From Moniliophthora roreri (lineage: Eukaryota > Basidiomycota > Agaricomycetes > Agaricales > Marasmiaceae), in contig LATX02000089.1 in NCBI GenBank assembly GCA_001466705.2, positions 744,001-808,000 of the forward strand: a DNA stretch of 64,000 nucleotides, given 5' to 3'. A program made the translations under genes and the position numbers. A model generated the notes under the pieces. It was not told the origin of the DNA and did not search any database. It saw nothing but the letters and a program-made list of their open reading frames with translations. Positions 10,946 through 21,379 of the stretch are shown here, one piece after another (position 1 is the first letter of the stretch; each line of letters starts with the position of its first letter).

Positions 10946-13599
10946 ACCAGGGACAAGAGGTTACGTCGCTGGTGATACTCACATCATTGATCATGTACCT
11001 TGGAGATAATGTATACCGCAATGGGAACGTCAGTGTACCACACCCATCTTCATTAGCCACGAGAAAAGGTTGGGATGTACAGCGGTGAAATGAGTTCGGA
11101 GATGCTATCCAAGGTCCAGGACGGAAGTACAAATGTCAAGATAGCGGGTAACGAGTCCAATTGTGTATGTTTGGCGGTTCCTCCTTCCCGTCACACGCCA
11201 GCAATTCTTCCACAGGTCTTAAAGGCAATACGTGTCGGTGACAACGCGGAGGTGCTGATCCCAACCCTTCCCTGGTAGAAGCTTGAATGACAGTGTCAAA
11301 TACGACAGAGAACGAGTTGCGAAAACAGGCGCACAAGTGAATCATGCGGCTGTTTCAGCGTTTGGATACACGTATGGCACATACGCTGGATGACGGGCAG
11401 CTCCTCCTTCCCATCACATCTTTCCGGGCATGGTGCTGCTACAGAGCGATACGCTACGTGTCGAAGGGAGCAGAGAAGCGTAATGATTTGACGCTTAATC
11501 ATGTCCCGAAAGGGTGTTCTTCGAATGGCAGGTTCAAGAAAGTGGCCTGCAAAGCTGTCAGAAAGCAATATTCAGAGCTCAATGTTCTACGTCACACCTT
11601 CCAGCAGCCCTTATCCGTTGACACGCGATGTTACATCTATAAGGCCCTCTCCTAATTCTCTAGTTTCCCACATATCTTGGTGTCCTACTGCTCGCCACGT
11701 TCTGTCAGTCATCTCGGCGGAACGTTGTAATGCGAATGGGTCTAGCGGTGCTTGTAAGTGAAAGTATCCTGAAACAGTCAGGAATCAGGAAGTAATTCAG
11801 CATTCAAGATGTTCCGCAACATACCCTCTAGACTAACGTGTGTTTCTACCACCCCTTTATCTCAGGAAAAGTGGAAAAGGGTACTGTCTAAGTCGTTATC
11901 TTGAGTGCCGAGCCTTTACAGCATCTCCCACTCTCTCTCGCCTAGATATCGCCCTATGAAGATCCATTACCACGTCGTTACTAGCATTTCACTTCATACC
12001 CGAGTCCTCCAGCAAGTACATCTAGGTGCATCCATCAATCCAATCAATCAGAGTGATACAGAAACCACACAATTCACTGAAGACGCACGTCCCAATAAGA
12101 CCCGTTCTCCAGCAATTTCATCGAGGAAGTGGACTAGACGGAGGCAAGGAGGAAAGTAGCATGTGTTCGAATCGCAGTAACGTCAGGACAGGTCCATGGA
12201 CCATAGTTTCGGACAAGTCCGGGTCACGCTGGCCCATGTGTCTGGACTTAACCATCATGTCGCTCCTATCCCACCGTCTCTAGAGGTTTGTATGGCTCAT
12301 TCTGGAGAGTTTTGACGGTAGGGGTGAAGCTATTGAACATCGAAAGGCATGCCTCGGCATCCTCGATCGTCTTCTCTGTACTTGAGATCCCAGACACTCT
12401 CCTCGCCTTTCAGCTCATTTTTTCCCCTGGTCTCGCTGCTGAAACAAGATGGAAGAGGCAGCTTGCCTTCATCTTGCTTATCGCCATCGTTTACCGAAGT
12501 TCCTGAAACTCTTCGTAAAAATGAAGAAAGAAGTTCCACAGTGTGGTAGGGGATCCGGGGCGCCGGACGGCATTATAGTAGTCACATGACCGTAGTTCCG
12601 ATAGCCTTTCGCCGTGTACGTAGCGTAGACTCATCAGCAACCAGCACCGTGTCTTTGGCATCGCGTTAGCCAGACCGCCAGGCCCTCTCCAACAGACAGG
12701 TCTAATCTTCGTCCTGCAGTGCTTCATGGCTCCAGACTTTCTAGCTCTGACACCTGATCCTCATAATTCGCTTCGGAAGTACTCGGATCCTGTTCACCGT
12801 GTGCAACGTACATTTCTTCCGGACTCAAATAGGGGTCGCTTCTTGCGTCGAATCCAAGAGGCCTCGGATGAGACAGCAAGAAGGGAATAATGGATTACGA
12901 ATGTCGAGAGCCTGATTTGTGCTCGACAAGGTATTGCTATTGGGTTGGGTTATTGTGTGGATTACCAACGGAACAAGGGTACCTTCGGCTTTAGATTGTG
13001 CTCTTTCGGTGGATAAGTTCAGCTACAGTATTCTGCAATGCGTTGCGCCTCAGTTTGGTCATTCCGCTGATCATCTCTGCTTTATTAAACCCAGGAAAAT
13101 GTTCACTTCTCTTTGGTTCTTTACTTCCAGGCCTACTCGGCACCTCGGATTTGGGGATAAGCCTCTTCTGTGTCATGCGTCACCTTGAATCAACTGTAAT
13201 CACACATTTTAGGGGTACCTCGCATCGACTGCTGCGATGAGCACATTTCCTCCGTAGTCATAGATGCTATATTAACGCTGACCCGGGCCTGACTTCTCTC
13301 ATCACACGGCGAATATCACTTCATCTTCGCTTAGACGCAAAGTCATGCCATTTCGTCAAGTACTTTCAGTTTTCTTCGTCTCCGGCATCATTCATCAGCT
13401 TGGAGCATACCTCACTCCTCCAAAACCGCCCACAACACTCTGACACATTCCTGTTCTCCCTTCGAGACCACGATCTCCGATTCCGCCTCCTGCAGCCGCC
13501 CGTCATTCTGGTCGAATCCACAATTCGGAGCGTTCCACCAGCAACACCCTTGGGCAGAATGCGGTCAATGTGAGAAACCATGAAACAAAATTCAACACA
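10946..13599. repeat. Gene-poor region with fragments of a dispersed repeat
   Basis: There is no convincing gene. Two stretches recur elsewhere: 11980-12245 resembles the reverse complement of 54460-54730 (shared CCCGAGTCCTCCAGCAAGTA and GTCCATGGAC), and about 12540-12710 resembles 58410-58550 (shared TCTTTGGCATC and TAGCCAGACC). The copies here retain CpGs that are TpG or CpA in the 58-kb copy. The remaining ORFs (11075-11760, 12290-12730, 12990-13240) overlap on both strands and lack splice or domain support. Confidence 0.55.
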
Positions 13600-13886
13600 C
13601 CATGTAGCAGTATTGGAATGATTCAGGCAAAATGCACACGGCGTCATTTCAATGACTGGGTGTGCTATCCACCTAGTGCATACCATTCCAATACTGGCAA
13701 ATCCACAGTGAACGCTCCTATGTAAAATCATTTCAATGTTACCTATTGTTACATGTCACTAGAATGATTTGGAATAGATTTACTAATCCCCTCACACGAG
13801 AATCATCTGAATGAACACCATTTGCTTTCGGGCGTGTCTCGTAGAATCTGGGCCCAAACGGCATAGAACAACAAGGACAAACATTT

Positions 13887-14141
13887 GGTCAAGCTGGAGA
13901 AGCTTGTCAACCGGTTAAGTGTATTTATAGAAAAGACTCTAACTACTGACTAATACTCAGAACTAAATATAGCTACTATGAGTAATCAAGAAGTGAGTCT
14001 TGGTAAGTATGGAATACAACGGAAACACAGAGAATGATTTGTAAAAAGAAAAAGAGTATTCGGACTAAGCAAGATAACGAGAAATGGAATATAAGTACAT
14101 TAAGCACCCTACTTGTCCTCGGAGTCCTCGTGTTTGTAACA
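13887..14141 (-). repeat. 3' LTR of the gypsy element
   Basis: A 255-bp direct repeat of 20430-20684. Read on the minus strand it begins TGTTACAAAC and ends CAGCTTGACC. I count five substitutions between the two LTRs (about 98% identity), which implies recent insertion. Confidence 0.9.
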
Positions 14142-15035
14142 TTAGCCCCTGTTTTGGTTCGAAGTTCCAGCTTCGAATACTGTAGCTCCATTGACGTATC
14201 TCACCGGTACAAAGGTCCTCTCCTCTCCATTGTCGGTGGTGAGTGTGATGGGTTCCCTGTCATCTGTGATGCGAACTATAGTATAGGGCGGTGGGGTTCC
14301 TTCTTCTTCTTCAGTAGAAGTGGGGCTCATCGGTGATGTTGGAGAGGGTGGATGAATCAGCGTAGTCCTCCTCAAAGCCATCAAGAGTTGGATGACTCCA
14401 AGCAGACTGTGCGATAAAAATTCGTTCGCTTCGTCGTAGTTGTGGGCAATGTTCAGAGAGATGGTGAGGTTGGTATGCGTCGCAGACTGAACACTGATAG
14501 TCTCGACAGTCCTGTGTATGGTGATTCCTCCGACTGCATTGATCGCATTTAGGAACTCCATTATGGAGATTGGACTGATTGCTGAAGATGACATGAGACT
14601 TTCTGGTTCGGGGGTTACGGTGTCGGCGTTGTTTTCGGGGGGGGACAGGCTGTTCAGGGGTGACAGGTCAGAGGGTCCAGGAGGAGGTATCCCAGGGGTC
14701 GTCTGGGGCATTCCAATCCCTAGTGGTCCAGGTGTTCTGGGGGTCGCTGTTTGCAGGGATTGTGAAAGGGATACAAGGGGGTGGGGTAGGGGTTCTGTCA
14801 AGCTGTTCGCGGGTGATGGGGATCTCCTCGACATCAGGACTGAATTGGACTCGGAGCTGGACAGATCGGGGGACGGGTTCTGGGGGCGCTGATGTTCTGG
14901 TTGTGGTGGGGGAGATTGGGGAAGGTCAGGGCTTGGGACTTGGAGATGATTCTGGTCAGTCGAACCCGTCTGAATTGAAACAGTTGTACAGGATGGTGGG
15001 GGCCGACATGGCTCTGGAGCTCTCGATGAGCTCAT
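14142..15035 (-). CDS. Extra ORF downstream of pol in the gypsy element (part 2)
   Basis: A 297-codon ORF whose stop lies directly against the 3' LTR. The N-terminal half is Pro/Ser/Thr-rich and low complexity. The C-terminal half looks folded, with ISIMEFLNAINAVGGITIH and FLSHSLLGVIQLLMALRR. It is uninterrupted although pol next to it has several stops. Function unknown. It could be the C-terminal half of a single third gene together with 14956-15438. Confidence 0.5.
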   Translation of the reverse strand: MSSSRAPEPCRPPPSCTTVSIQTGSTDQNHLQVPSPDLPQSPPPQPEHQRPQNPSPDLSSSESNSVLMSRRSPSPANSLTEPLPHPLVSLSQSLQTATPRTPGPLGIGMPQTTPGIPPPGPSDLSPLNSLSPPENNADTVTPEPESLMSSSAISPISIMEFLNAINAVGGITIHRTVETISVQSATHTNLTISLNIAHNYDEANEFLSHSLLGVIQLLMALRRTTLIHPPSPTSPMSPTSTEEEEGTPPPYTIVRITDDREPITLTTDNGEERTFVPVRYVNGATVFEAGTSNQNRG

Positions 15036-15438
15036 AGTCCTCGAGGGCCTCTGTGGGAGATCGAGGAGGATATTCCAATCCGCCTGTGGGAGATGTCTCT
15101 CCCCTGCAGGCGGCGGCGTAATCTGATTGGGAGAAGGGATGAGGGGGAAAGATCACTAGGGTGCAAATCATCGGTACTGTCAGTTGTCCTGAGATCATAA
15201 ATCCCGACGCGGCGATGTCGATGGTGAGCCTGTTGAGCTGGAGATTAGCAGTGGTCATCAGGCTGTCGAAATGCTGGTATTGTTGTTGGACGAATTGGTA
15301 GTCGCCGATGAGGTGGTCGACGAGTGGGGTGTTGTGGGCTGCTTCGATGATCCTTTCCCTGTATGTGGTGTTATTGAGGGGGTAAAGAAGTTGGGCGGCA
15401 GTGGGGTGGAGGTTGTCGTAGGTGTAGGATTGAGACAT
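14956..15438 (-). CDS. Extra ORF downstream of pol in the gypsy element (part 1)
   Basis: A 160-codon ORF starts at ATG 15438, overlaps the 3' end of pol in another frame and continues past it. It opens MSQSYTYDNLHPTAAQ. I see no zinc finger, transmembrane helix or enzymatic motif, so an envelope-like role has no support. Its 3' end overlaps the next ORF (14142-15035) by 80 nt in a different frame. The two may be one protein split by a frameshift, or a real overlap. The family is not recognised. Confidence 0.5.
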   Translation of the reverse strand: MSQSYTYDNLHPTAAQLLYPLNNTTYRERIIEAAHNTPLVDHLIGDYQFVQQQYQHFDSLMTTANLQLNRLTIDIAASGFMISGQLTVPMICTLVIFPPHPFSQSDYAAACRGETSPTGGLEYPPRSPTEALEDYELIESSRAMSAPTILYNCFNSDGFD

Positions 15439-18400
15439 TTCGATAGAGATGCTTTGGTGAGGATTTTCCTAAGCTTGTTGGCTTTTTTATAGTCTGCTAA
15501 TGTCTCCTTGGTGTGTTCAAAATCTTCTTCCCATAGCCACTCGTTCTCTGCTGAGGGGTATCCCTTCCAAGACACTAGGAACCTTTGAGGTTTCCTTTTT
15601 GGGGTGTGTCTGATAATCGCCTCTATCTCGTGTTCCTCTTGTCCTTCTATCAGATCAGGTGGTGGTTTCAGAAAGTTTCTTCCGTGGACCTCGTTTTGTT
15701 TGTATGGAGATAGGAGGGATGCGTGGAAGACGGGATGAACTTTCCATTGTTCTGGTAGGGCCAATTTGTATGTCACTGGTCCTAGTACTGACTCGATTTT
15801 GAAGAGTCCTTCCCTTTTTGGTGCTAACTTCTTTGATGGATATCCGAAGTTGAGGTTTTTCCCTTCTAACCACACCTTTTGTCCCACCGTAAATGGCGTA
15901 AATGATCGTTTGACTGTTCCTTCCATCTTCCTTCTTGCTAGCTCCATGAGTGAGTATGTTTCTTCTTGGAGTTTCTTTAGCTCCGACAGCCTCGTTTCTA
16001 CAGATGGAATCGTTGTCTTCGAAAAGGCAGTTGGGAGGGGTCTCGGGTTATATCCCATCATTAAGTAAAATGGAGACTTCTTCATTGTGGAGATTCTCTA
16101 TCTGTCTGTGGATGGAATGTGGTACTCATCATGTGTTTTACACCTAATTGTTTTCCTAGTTCTTGGAAGACTTTCGCAGCAAATCGGGGGTCTCTGTCAG
16201 AGATAATCTTGTTGGGTAATCCGAACTGTTTGTATACATTGTTGAGAAGCAACGTTGCGGTTTGCTCTGCATCAATGGTCTTGTTACAGGGTGAGAAAAT
16301 TACCCCCTTAGTAGAGGAGTGGTCCACCACGACTAAGATGGTGTCGTAACCCTCCGATTCTGGCAAGTCTGTGATTAAATCCATAGTGATTTTTGAGAAT
16401 GGTAATGCATCTTTTTCCCCTTCAATGGGTAATAATGGAGGTTTGTTTGGGTGGGTGATGGATTTACTTTCTTGACACTTTGCACAACCATCAACGAACA
16501 TCTTGACAAATTTAGCCATTCCTAGCCACCAATAGTCTCGTGAGACTTGTTCTAGAGTATTGAACTGTCCCGGGTGTCCGATTCCTTTTGCCTTGTGAAT
16601 TGTTTTTACAATTTTGTGTCGTAAATTCCCTTGGTTCGGGACATAACACCTATTTTTGTAGAAAAGAAGTCTATCTCGAATGGTCCAATCTTCTAGCGCT
16701 GATTTGATCAGTGACGGTCCTTCTTTGAGAATTGTCCTCATTGCATCGTCGTATAAGGTTTCTCCTTTCAAGTTTTCTATTAGGTCTTCTCGTAATTTGA
16801 CATCTATGGCTCTCAGAAAGAACTTATCTGGTAACATAACAACATTATCGTTGTCGTTTTCGTTGTTGTCAATGTGGTCTGGTCTTCTGGAAAGAGCATC
16901 TGATTGTGTCATTTTGGTCCCGGGTGTGTGAATTAATTGGAGGTCGAATTGAGATAAGAATAAACTCCATCTGGCTTGTCTTCGGTTTAATTTCTGTGCC
17001 GTTTTGAAAAACATGAGGTTTTTGTGATCAGATAAAATGGTGATCGGATGTTTTCCTCCCATGAGATAATGTCGCCAGGATTCCAGGGCTTCTAACGATA
17101 CTGAAAAGTTCTCGATCATATATTTCGTAGTTCCTTTCCGTTGGTGTGAGAGAATGTGAAATGTAACCGCATGGGTGCCATTCTCCATCAGTTCCTTGTT
17201 GTCTAAGAACTGCTCCCATGGCCCATTTTGATGCGTCACATTCTATCAAGAAGGGTTTTTCAGTATCCGGCATAATCAATACTGGTTCGGAGAGGAACTT
17301 CCATTTCAAGGCGTCAAATGCCACCTGACATTCTTTAGTCCATTCGAACTTCTTGTCCTTTTTTGTTAGTTCATTTAGTGGTCTAGCGAGTTCCGAAAAT
17401 CATCCGATGAACTTTCGGTAGAAGTTTCCAAATCCTAAGAATGATCGGACTCCTCTGACCGTTGTGGGTGGTTTCCAATCTTGTATCCCGGCTAGTTTGA
17501 CAGGATCCATTCTGATATATCCGGGTCTGATGATCAATCCTAAGAAATCTATCTCCGTGGCATTAAATCTGCACTTCTCTGGTTTCAAAAATAGGTCGTG
17601 GAGTCAGAGTCGTTCTAGAACTTTGATTGTCCGTTTTTGATGAGTTTCCAGGTCGGAAGAGAATATCAAAATGTCGTCCATATAGATGACTATCCATCCT
17701 TCTTCAATGTAATCAGCGAAGATATCATCCATAAATGATTGAAACGTAGCTGGAGAATTGGATAGTCCAAAGAACATCACCATTGGTTCGAAAAGTCCTT
17801 TGTTTGTTTTGAAAGCAGCCTTCCATTGGTCTCTGTCTTTGATCCTGATATTGTTGTAACCGTTTCGTAAATCCAGTTTAGTGAAGTATTGTGCTCCTTT
17901 TAGTTTGTCAATAAGGTCTGAGACTAGCGGTAAAGGGTAGGCGTTTTTGATTGTGGCTTTGTTCAGTTCTCGATAATCTTGACACGGTCTAAAGGCTCCT
18001 TTTTCCTTTTTTGACACAAAGAAGAAGGGTGAGGCCATTGGGGATTTTGAGGGTCATATGTAGCCCTTGCGGAGATTGTCGGTTAGAAATTTGTTTTGGA
18101 GTTGTTGTTCTATTGGGGATAAGGGGTAGACTTTGCAGTTCAATGTTTCTACTCCAGGTTTGAGATCGATGGCGTAATCGTAGGGTCTAGATTCTGGAAA
18201 CCTTTCTGACGCGTGTTTTTCAAATTGTCGTTTGTATTCAATGAGGTAATCCAGAATCAATTCTTTGACAGGCTTTTTCTCTTCTGTTTTCTGATTGTGT
18301 TCGAATGTTTGGGAAACAGAAGTTTTTGCTCGTATGAGGATCTCCACCGGTGTATGGTCTAATATTCCTCTAAAACGTCTGATATTGAGTTTTCTCTTCG

Positions 18401-18830
18401 GTGGAAATTTGATTTCTCCGTTCCTCCAATTGATCTGGGGGTTATAATGTCGAAACCATGGCATTCCGAGAATGAGTTGTTCACCTCCTAGTCCGGATAC
18501 CATGAGGTCTTCCGTCATCTTTTTATCTCCAATAAAGAAGGTTACTCAGGCTGTATGTGTTACGTATGCCAAAGTATTCAGGGTTCCATCTACATTGAGG
18601 ACTTTTATCCTTTTTTCTAATTTGGTTAAAGGAAGACATAACTTTCGGGCCGTTACTTGGCTAATAAAATTTCCTTCTGCTCCTGAGTCTAGGAGCACTA
18701 GTTTTTCAACGATTTGTTCTCCAGTATAGAGTGCCAGCAGAATACGCATAGAATTTCGTTCCATCGCGGCCAATACAGTTACACTAGAGATACAAATTGG
18801 TGGGGGAGACGTCGAGCTCAACCACTGCAC
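15258..18830 (-). pseudogene. pol: pol (PR-RT-RNaseH-INT-chromodomain) of the gypsy element, broken
   Basis: In order: aspartic protease (LLDSGAEGNFIS), reverse transcriptase ([15 protein letters not shown]; catalytic YMDDILIFS), RNase H (LIECDASKWAMGAVLRQ), integrase with an HHCC zinc region (HKAKGIGHPGQ ... CAKCQ), then a chromodomain (EIEAIIRHTPKRKPQRFLVS, then WKGYPSAENEWLWEEDF). In-frame TGA codons stand at about 18548, 18056, 17605 and 17401. In each, the family context suggests an original CGA (Arg), for example [16 protein letters not shown] 1-nt frameshift lies near 17100 within RNase H. Near 16095 the frame jumps from TTFHPQTDR directly to KKSPFYLMMGYNP. This removes the part of the integrase core that holds the catalytic Glu. 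Confidence 0.92.
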
Positions 18831-20209
18831 TAAGAACCCCCTCCTTCCATAAGGTCCAAGATCTGAGTTTGTTCTTCTTCAGAGAAATCTCGATAGATGG
18901 CACGAATTTTATGATACGCATCTTCTGGGGTAGACTTCTTTGGATTTTCCCTTTTCTGTTCATTCCTCGGCTTCTCCTGACAGTTCTTCGCAATATGTCC
19001 TGGTTTGCTACATTTATAGCATAACCCCTTTCGACGATATTCTTGCGCTTCTTTGTCAGAGATCCGGTTTACCTTAGTCTCAGATTTCGTCGGCTTCTTC
19101 GTCCTTTCTCCTCCGGTGATAGCCATCATGGTGAGCCAGGCGTTGTTATATTTCCTGGCCCTGTCATACCATCCTTCTATAGTGTCTGGTTGATCGGGCT
19201 GCATCAAGCAGGATTTGAGAAGAGCGGGGTGAAGTCCTGTGAGGAAATGATCAATAAGGGCTCTGTTGTCATATTCGGTGTCAATAGAGAGGAGACAGAA
19301 GTCTGTAATGTATTCATCCACATGTTTCTTGTTTTGTTTGAGAAGCTTCATCTTCAATCAGGCGTCGGTTCCAATGTCTAGGGGTCGGAATGCCTTTTTG
19401 AAGTCTTCGAGAAACTCCTCCCACGTCATTACGTGAACCTGATCTTCTGGTTTGGTATCGGCTGATTCTGCTTCTTTCTCCTCAAGAGACTTCTTGTATT
19501 CCTTCGTTTTTGCCTTCATCCAACTAGCAGCATGTCCATCCTTCATGTAAGACAGGGTGAATAGAATTTTATCTTTGTTGTTTGGGTAGAGGGTGTTATT
19601 AGCCATAAGGTATAGATCAACTTCCGTAAGGAAGGTACTAGCCTTGGCTTGATCCCTATCATAGGTGTTCGGGACTGCTACTTTATTTTCCTTTTTCTTT
19701 TCTCCATTCGTTAACATCTGCAAGGTGGAAATTAAATCCTGTAGTGATGCCAAAGTCTGCTGTGTAGTCATGGGGTCTGACAGAAGAGGTGAGGAAGGTG
19801 ATGTGATTAAGATCGGGGTTTCCAGTCTGTCGGTTTCTGATGGCCTGTTCGTAGACGACGATGGGCTCTGGGTTCTGGAAGAGTGGGTCTGTATTACTGT
19901 TTCTGTAGTTGGGGAGTTCGTCTGTTCCTGAGAAGGCTCCTGCAACTGATGGGAAGAGGTTTGGGTCGATGTTCTCCTTTCTTCATCTGATAGATCGAAG
20001 CCTGTCGTGAAGTCTATTGTCTGTCTGGTCCTGGACCTGGTTCTGGGTGTTCTGGTTGTTTGTTGTTGGATTTCTTCCCTTGCCTCTTCCTGGGCAATTA
20101 ATTCTAGTCTTTGGATTCTTTGCTCGAATGTGAGCTCGACTTCTGGGGTGATAAGAAGAAAGGCTCTCCTCTGTTGTTCTCGTTCAGATAGTTCAGGATC
20201 TTCGGCCAT
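18830..20209 (-). pseudogene. gag: gag (capsid/nucleocapsid) of the gypsy element
   Basis: The reading frame runs from ATG 20209 to a stop at 18832-18830, with one in-frame TGA at 19360-19358. The N-terminal half is acidic and Ser/Thr-rich. A Gag-like helical region (MTWEEFLEDFKKAFRP) follows, then a CCHC zinc knuckle CYKCSKPGHIAKNC (C-x2-C-x4-H-x4-C), which packages RNA in related elements. After the gag stop the protease frame continues in the -1 frame, so gag-pol expression probably used a frameshift. The TGA truncates Gag before the knuckle. Confidence 0.88.
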
Positions 20210-20429
20210 GGTTCGCCGATGTCTAGATGTGATGTCTTCGTTGGGTGCCTAAACCTTAGAAAGGTCAGCAAGAGCAGCTTGACCTAATGTTACGCGAGTC
20301 CTTTGCTGTCAACACTAAGTTCAAGTTTGAGCTTGAAGGACTTGATTTCTTGAAGTCAATTGAGTTGATTGAATTGACTTAAGATAGAAGTTCAGATTGA
20401 TCAGACAAGGTTTTGATAGGGTTTAACCA

Positions 20430-20684
20430 GGTCAAGCTGGAGAAGCTTGTCAACCGGTTAAGTGTATTTATAGAAAAGACTCTAACTACTGACTAATACT
20501 CAGAACTAAATATAGCTACTATGAGTAATCAAGAAGTGAGTCTTGGTGAGTATGGAATACAACGGAAACACAGAGAATGATTTGTAAAAAGAAAAAGAGT
20601 ATTCGGACTAAGCAAGATAACGAGAAATGGAATATAAGTACATTAAGTGCCCTACTTGTCCTCGGAATCCTCATGTTTGTAACA
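20430..20684 (-). repeat. 5' LTR of the gypsy element
   Basis: A 255-bp direct repeat of 13887-14141. It should carry the promoter for the element, but I identify no core promoter with confidence. Confidence 0.9.
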
Positions 20685-21379
20685 CTTTTCTCCCACCCAT
20701 CATTTGAATGCTCAGTAGGTAGCCTTAAAATTCATTCCAATGGTGTACTAATGACTCTTTCCATTCTAATGTAGTGGCTACTTTTTCCTGCAATATATGC
20801 CAAACAGAGAACTATTTGAATGGTCACGTAAAATCATTTCAATGAACACTTATCAAACGGAAGGGCAGCGAGACACCGGGAGACCTTTCATTGTAATGTC
20901 ATGCTTCGGGTGAGTAGCACACCCAGTCATTGAAATGACGCCGTGTGCATTTTGCCTGAATCATTCCAATACCGCTACATGGACTCCTCCAAAATTACCG
21001 TGCTTTGAGGGTCTGGTGACCCTCGGGTTTCTCTGTCGATTTCCGAAAACTTGCATCCACATGGAACATCCTTTCTTCTTTTTTGAACACCTCCATCCGA
21101 CGATCATCCCTCGCAGTTTATATGCTATATGTCCATAAATCCGACATACCTCACTATATCTTAAAGTTCGAGGGGCCAAAACTACTGATATTGACGGTGA
21201 TTAAGCGGTGATCAAGCTGATGAACTTTCGTTTTTCTCAGGCTATGTCTAATCAATAGATTTGTTTCGTTAGCTTCCGAATTTTCCCATCGCTTACAGTA
21301 TCATCACTCTTTTAAATGAATGATCAAGATGCACAATAGTTTGTCGTATCCCCCCGTCCTCCAACCCTAGCCAGCGACA

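Larger units (their letters stand above)
13887..20684 (-). mobile_element. Ty3/gypsy chromovirus LTR retrotransposon, degenerate
   Basis: Two 255-bp LTRs enclose gag, protease, reverse transcriptase, RNase H, integrase and a chromodomain, all on the minus strand. This is the Ty3/gypsy order with the C-terminal chromodomain of chromoviruses. On the minus strand the 5' LTR is followed by TGGTTAAACC, a plausible primer-binding site, and the 3' LTR is preceded by purine-rich AAAACAGGGG. Flanks CATTT and CTTTT resemble a 5-bp target duplication with one mismatch. At least five in-frame stops, one frameshift and an integrase deletion make it non-autonomous although the LTRs are nearly identical. 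Confidence 0.93.
13600..20982. mobile_element. Small TIR element (about 585 bp without insert) split by a gypsy retrotransposon
   Basis: A 68-bp terminal inverted repeat begins CCATGTAGCAGTATTGGAAT at 13600 and recurs as its reverse complement at 20915-20982. Removing the retrotransposon (13887-20684) leaves about 585 bp with no coding capacity, the size of a MITE. I could not see an obvious target-site duplication outside the TIRs, so the exact ends are provisional. Confidence 0.6.

Noticed and set aside
14518..15037. Plus-strand ORFs of about 125 codons inside the gypsy element
   Set aside because: Frames opposite the Pro/Ser-rich minus-strand ORF; Gly/Gly-Ser bias is expected from its reverse complement.
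13887..20684. Envelope gene downstream of pol
   Set aside because: The extra ORFs have no signal peptide or transmembrane helix.
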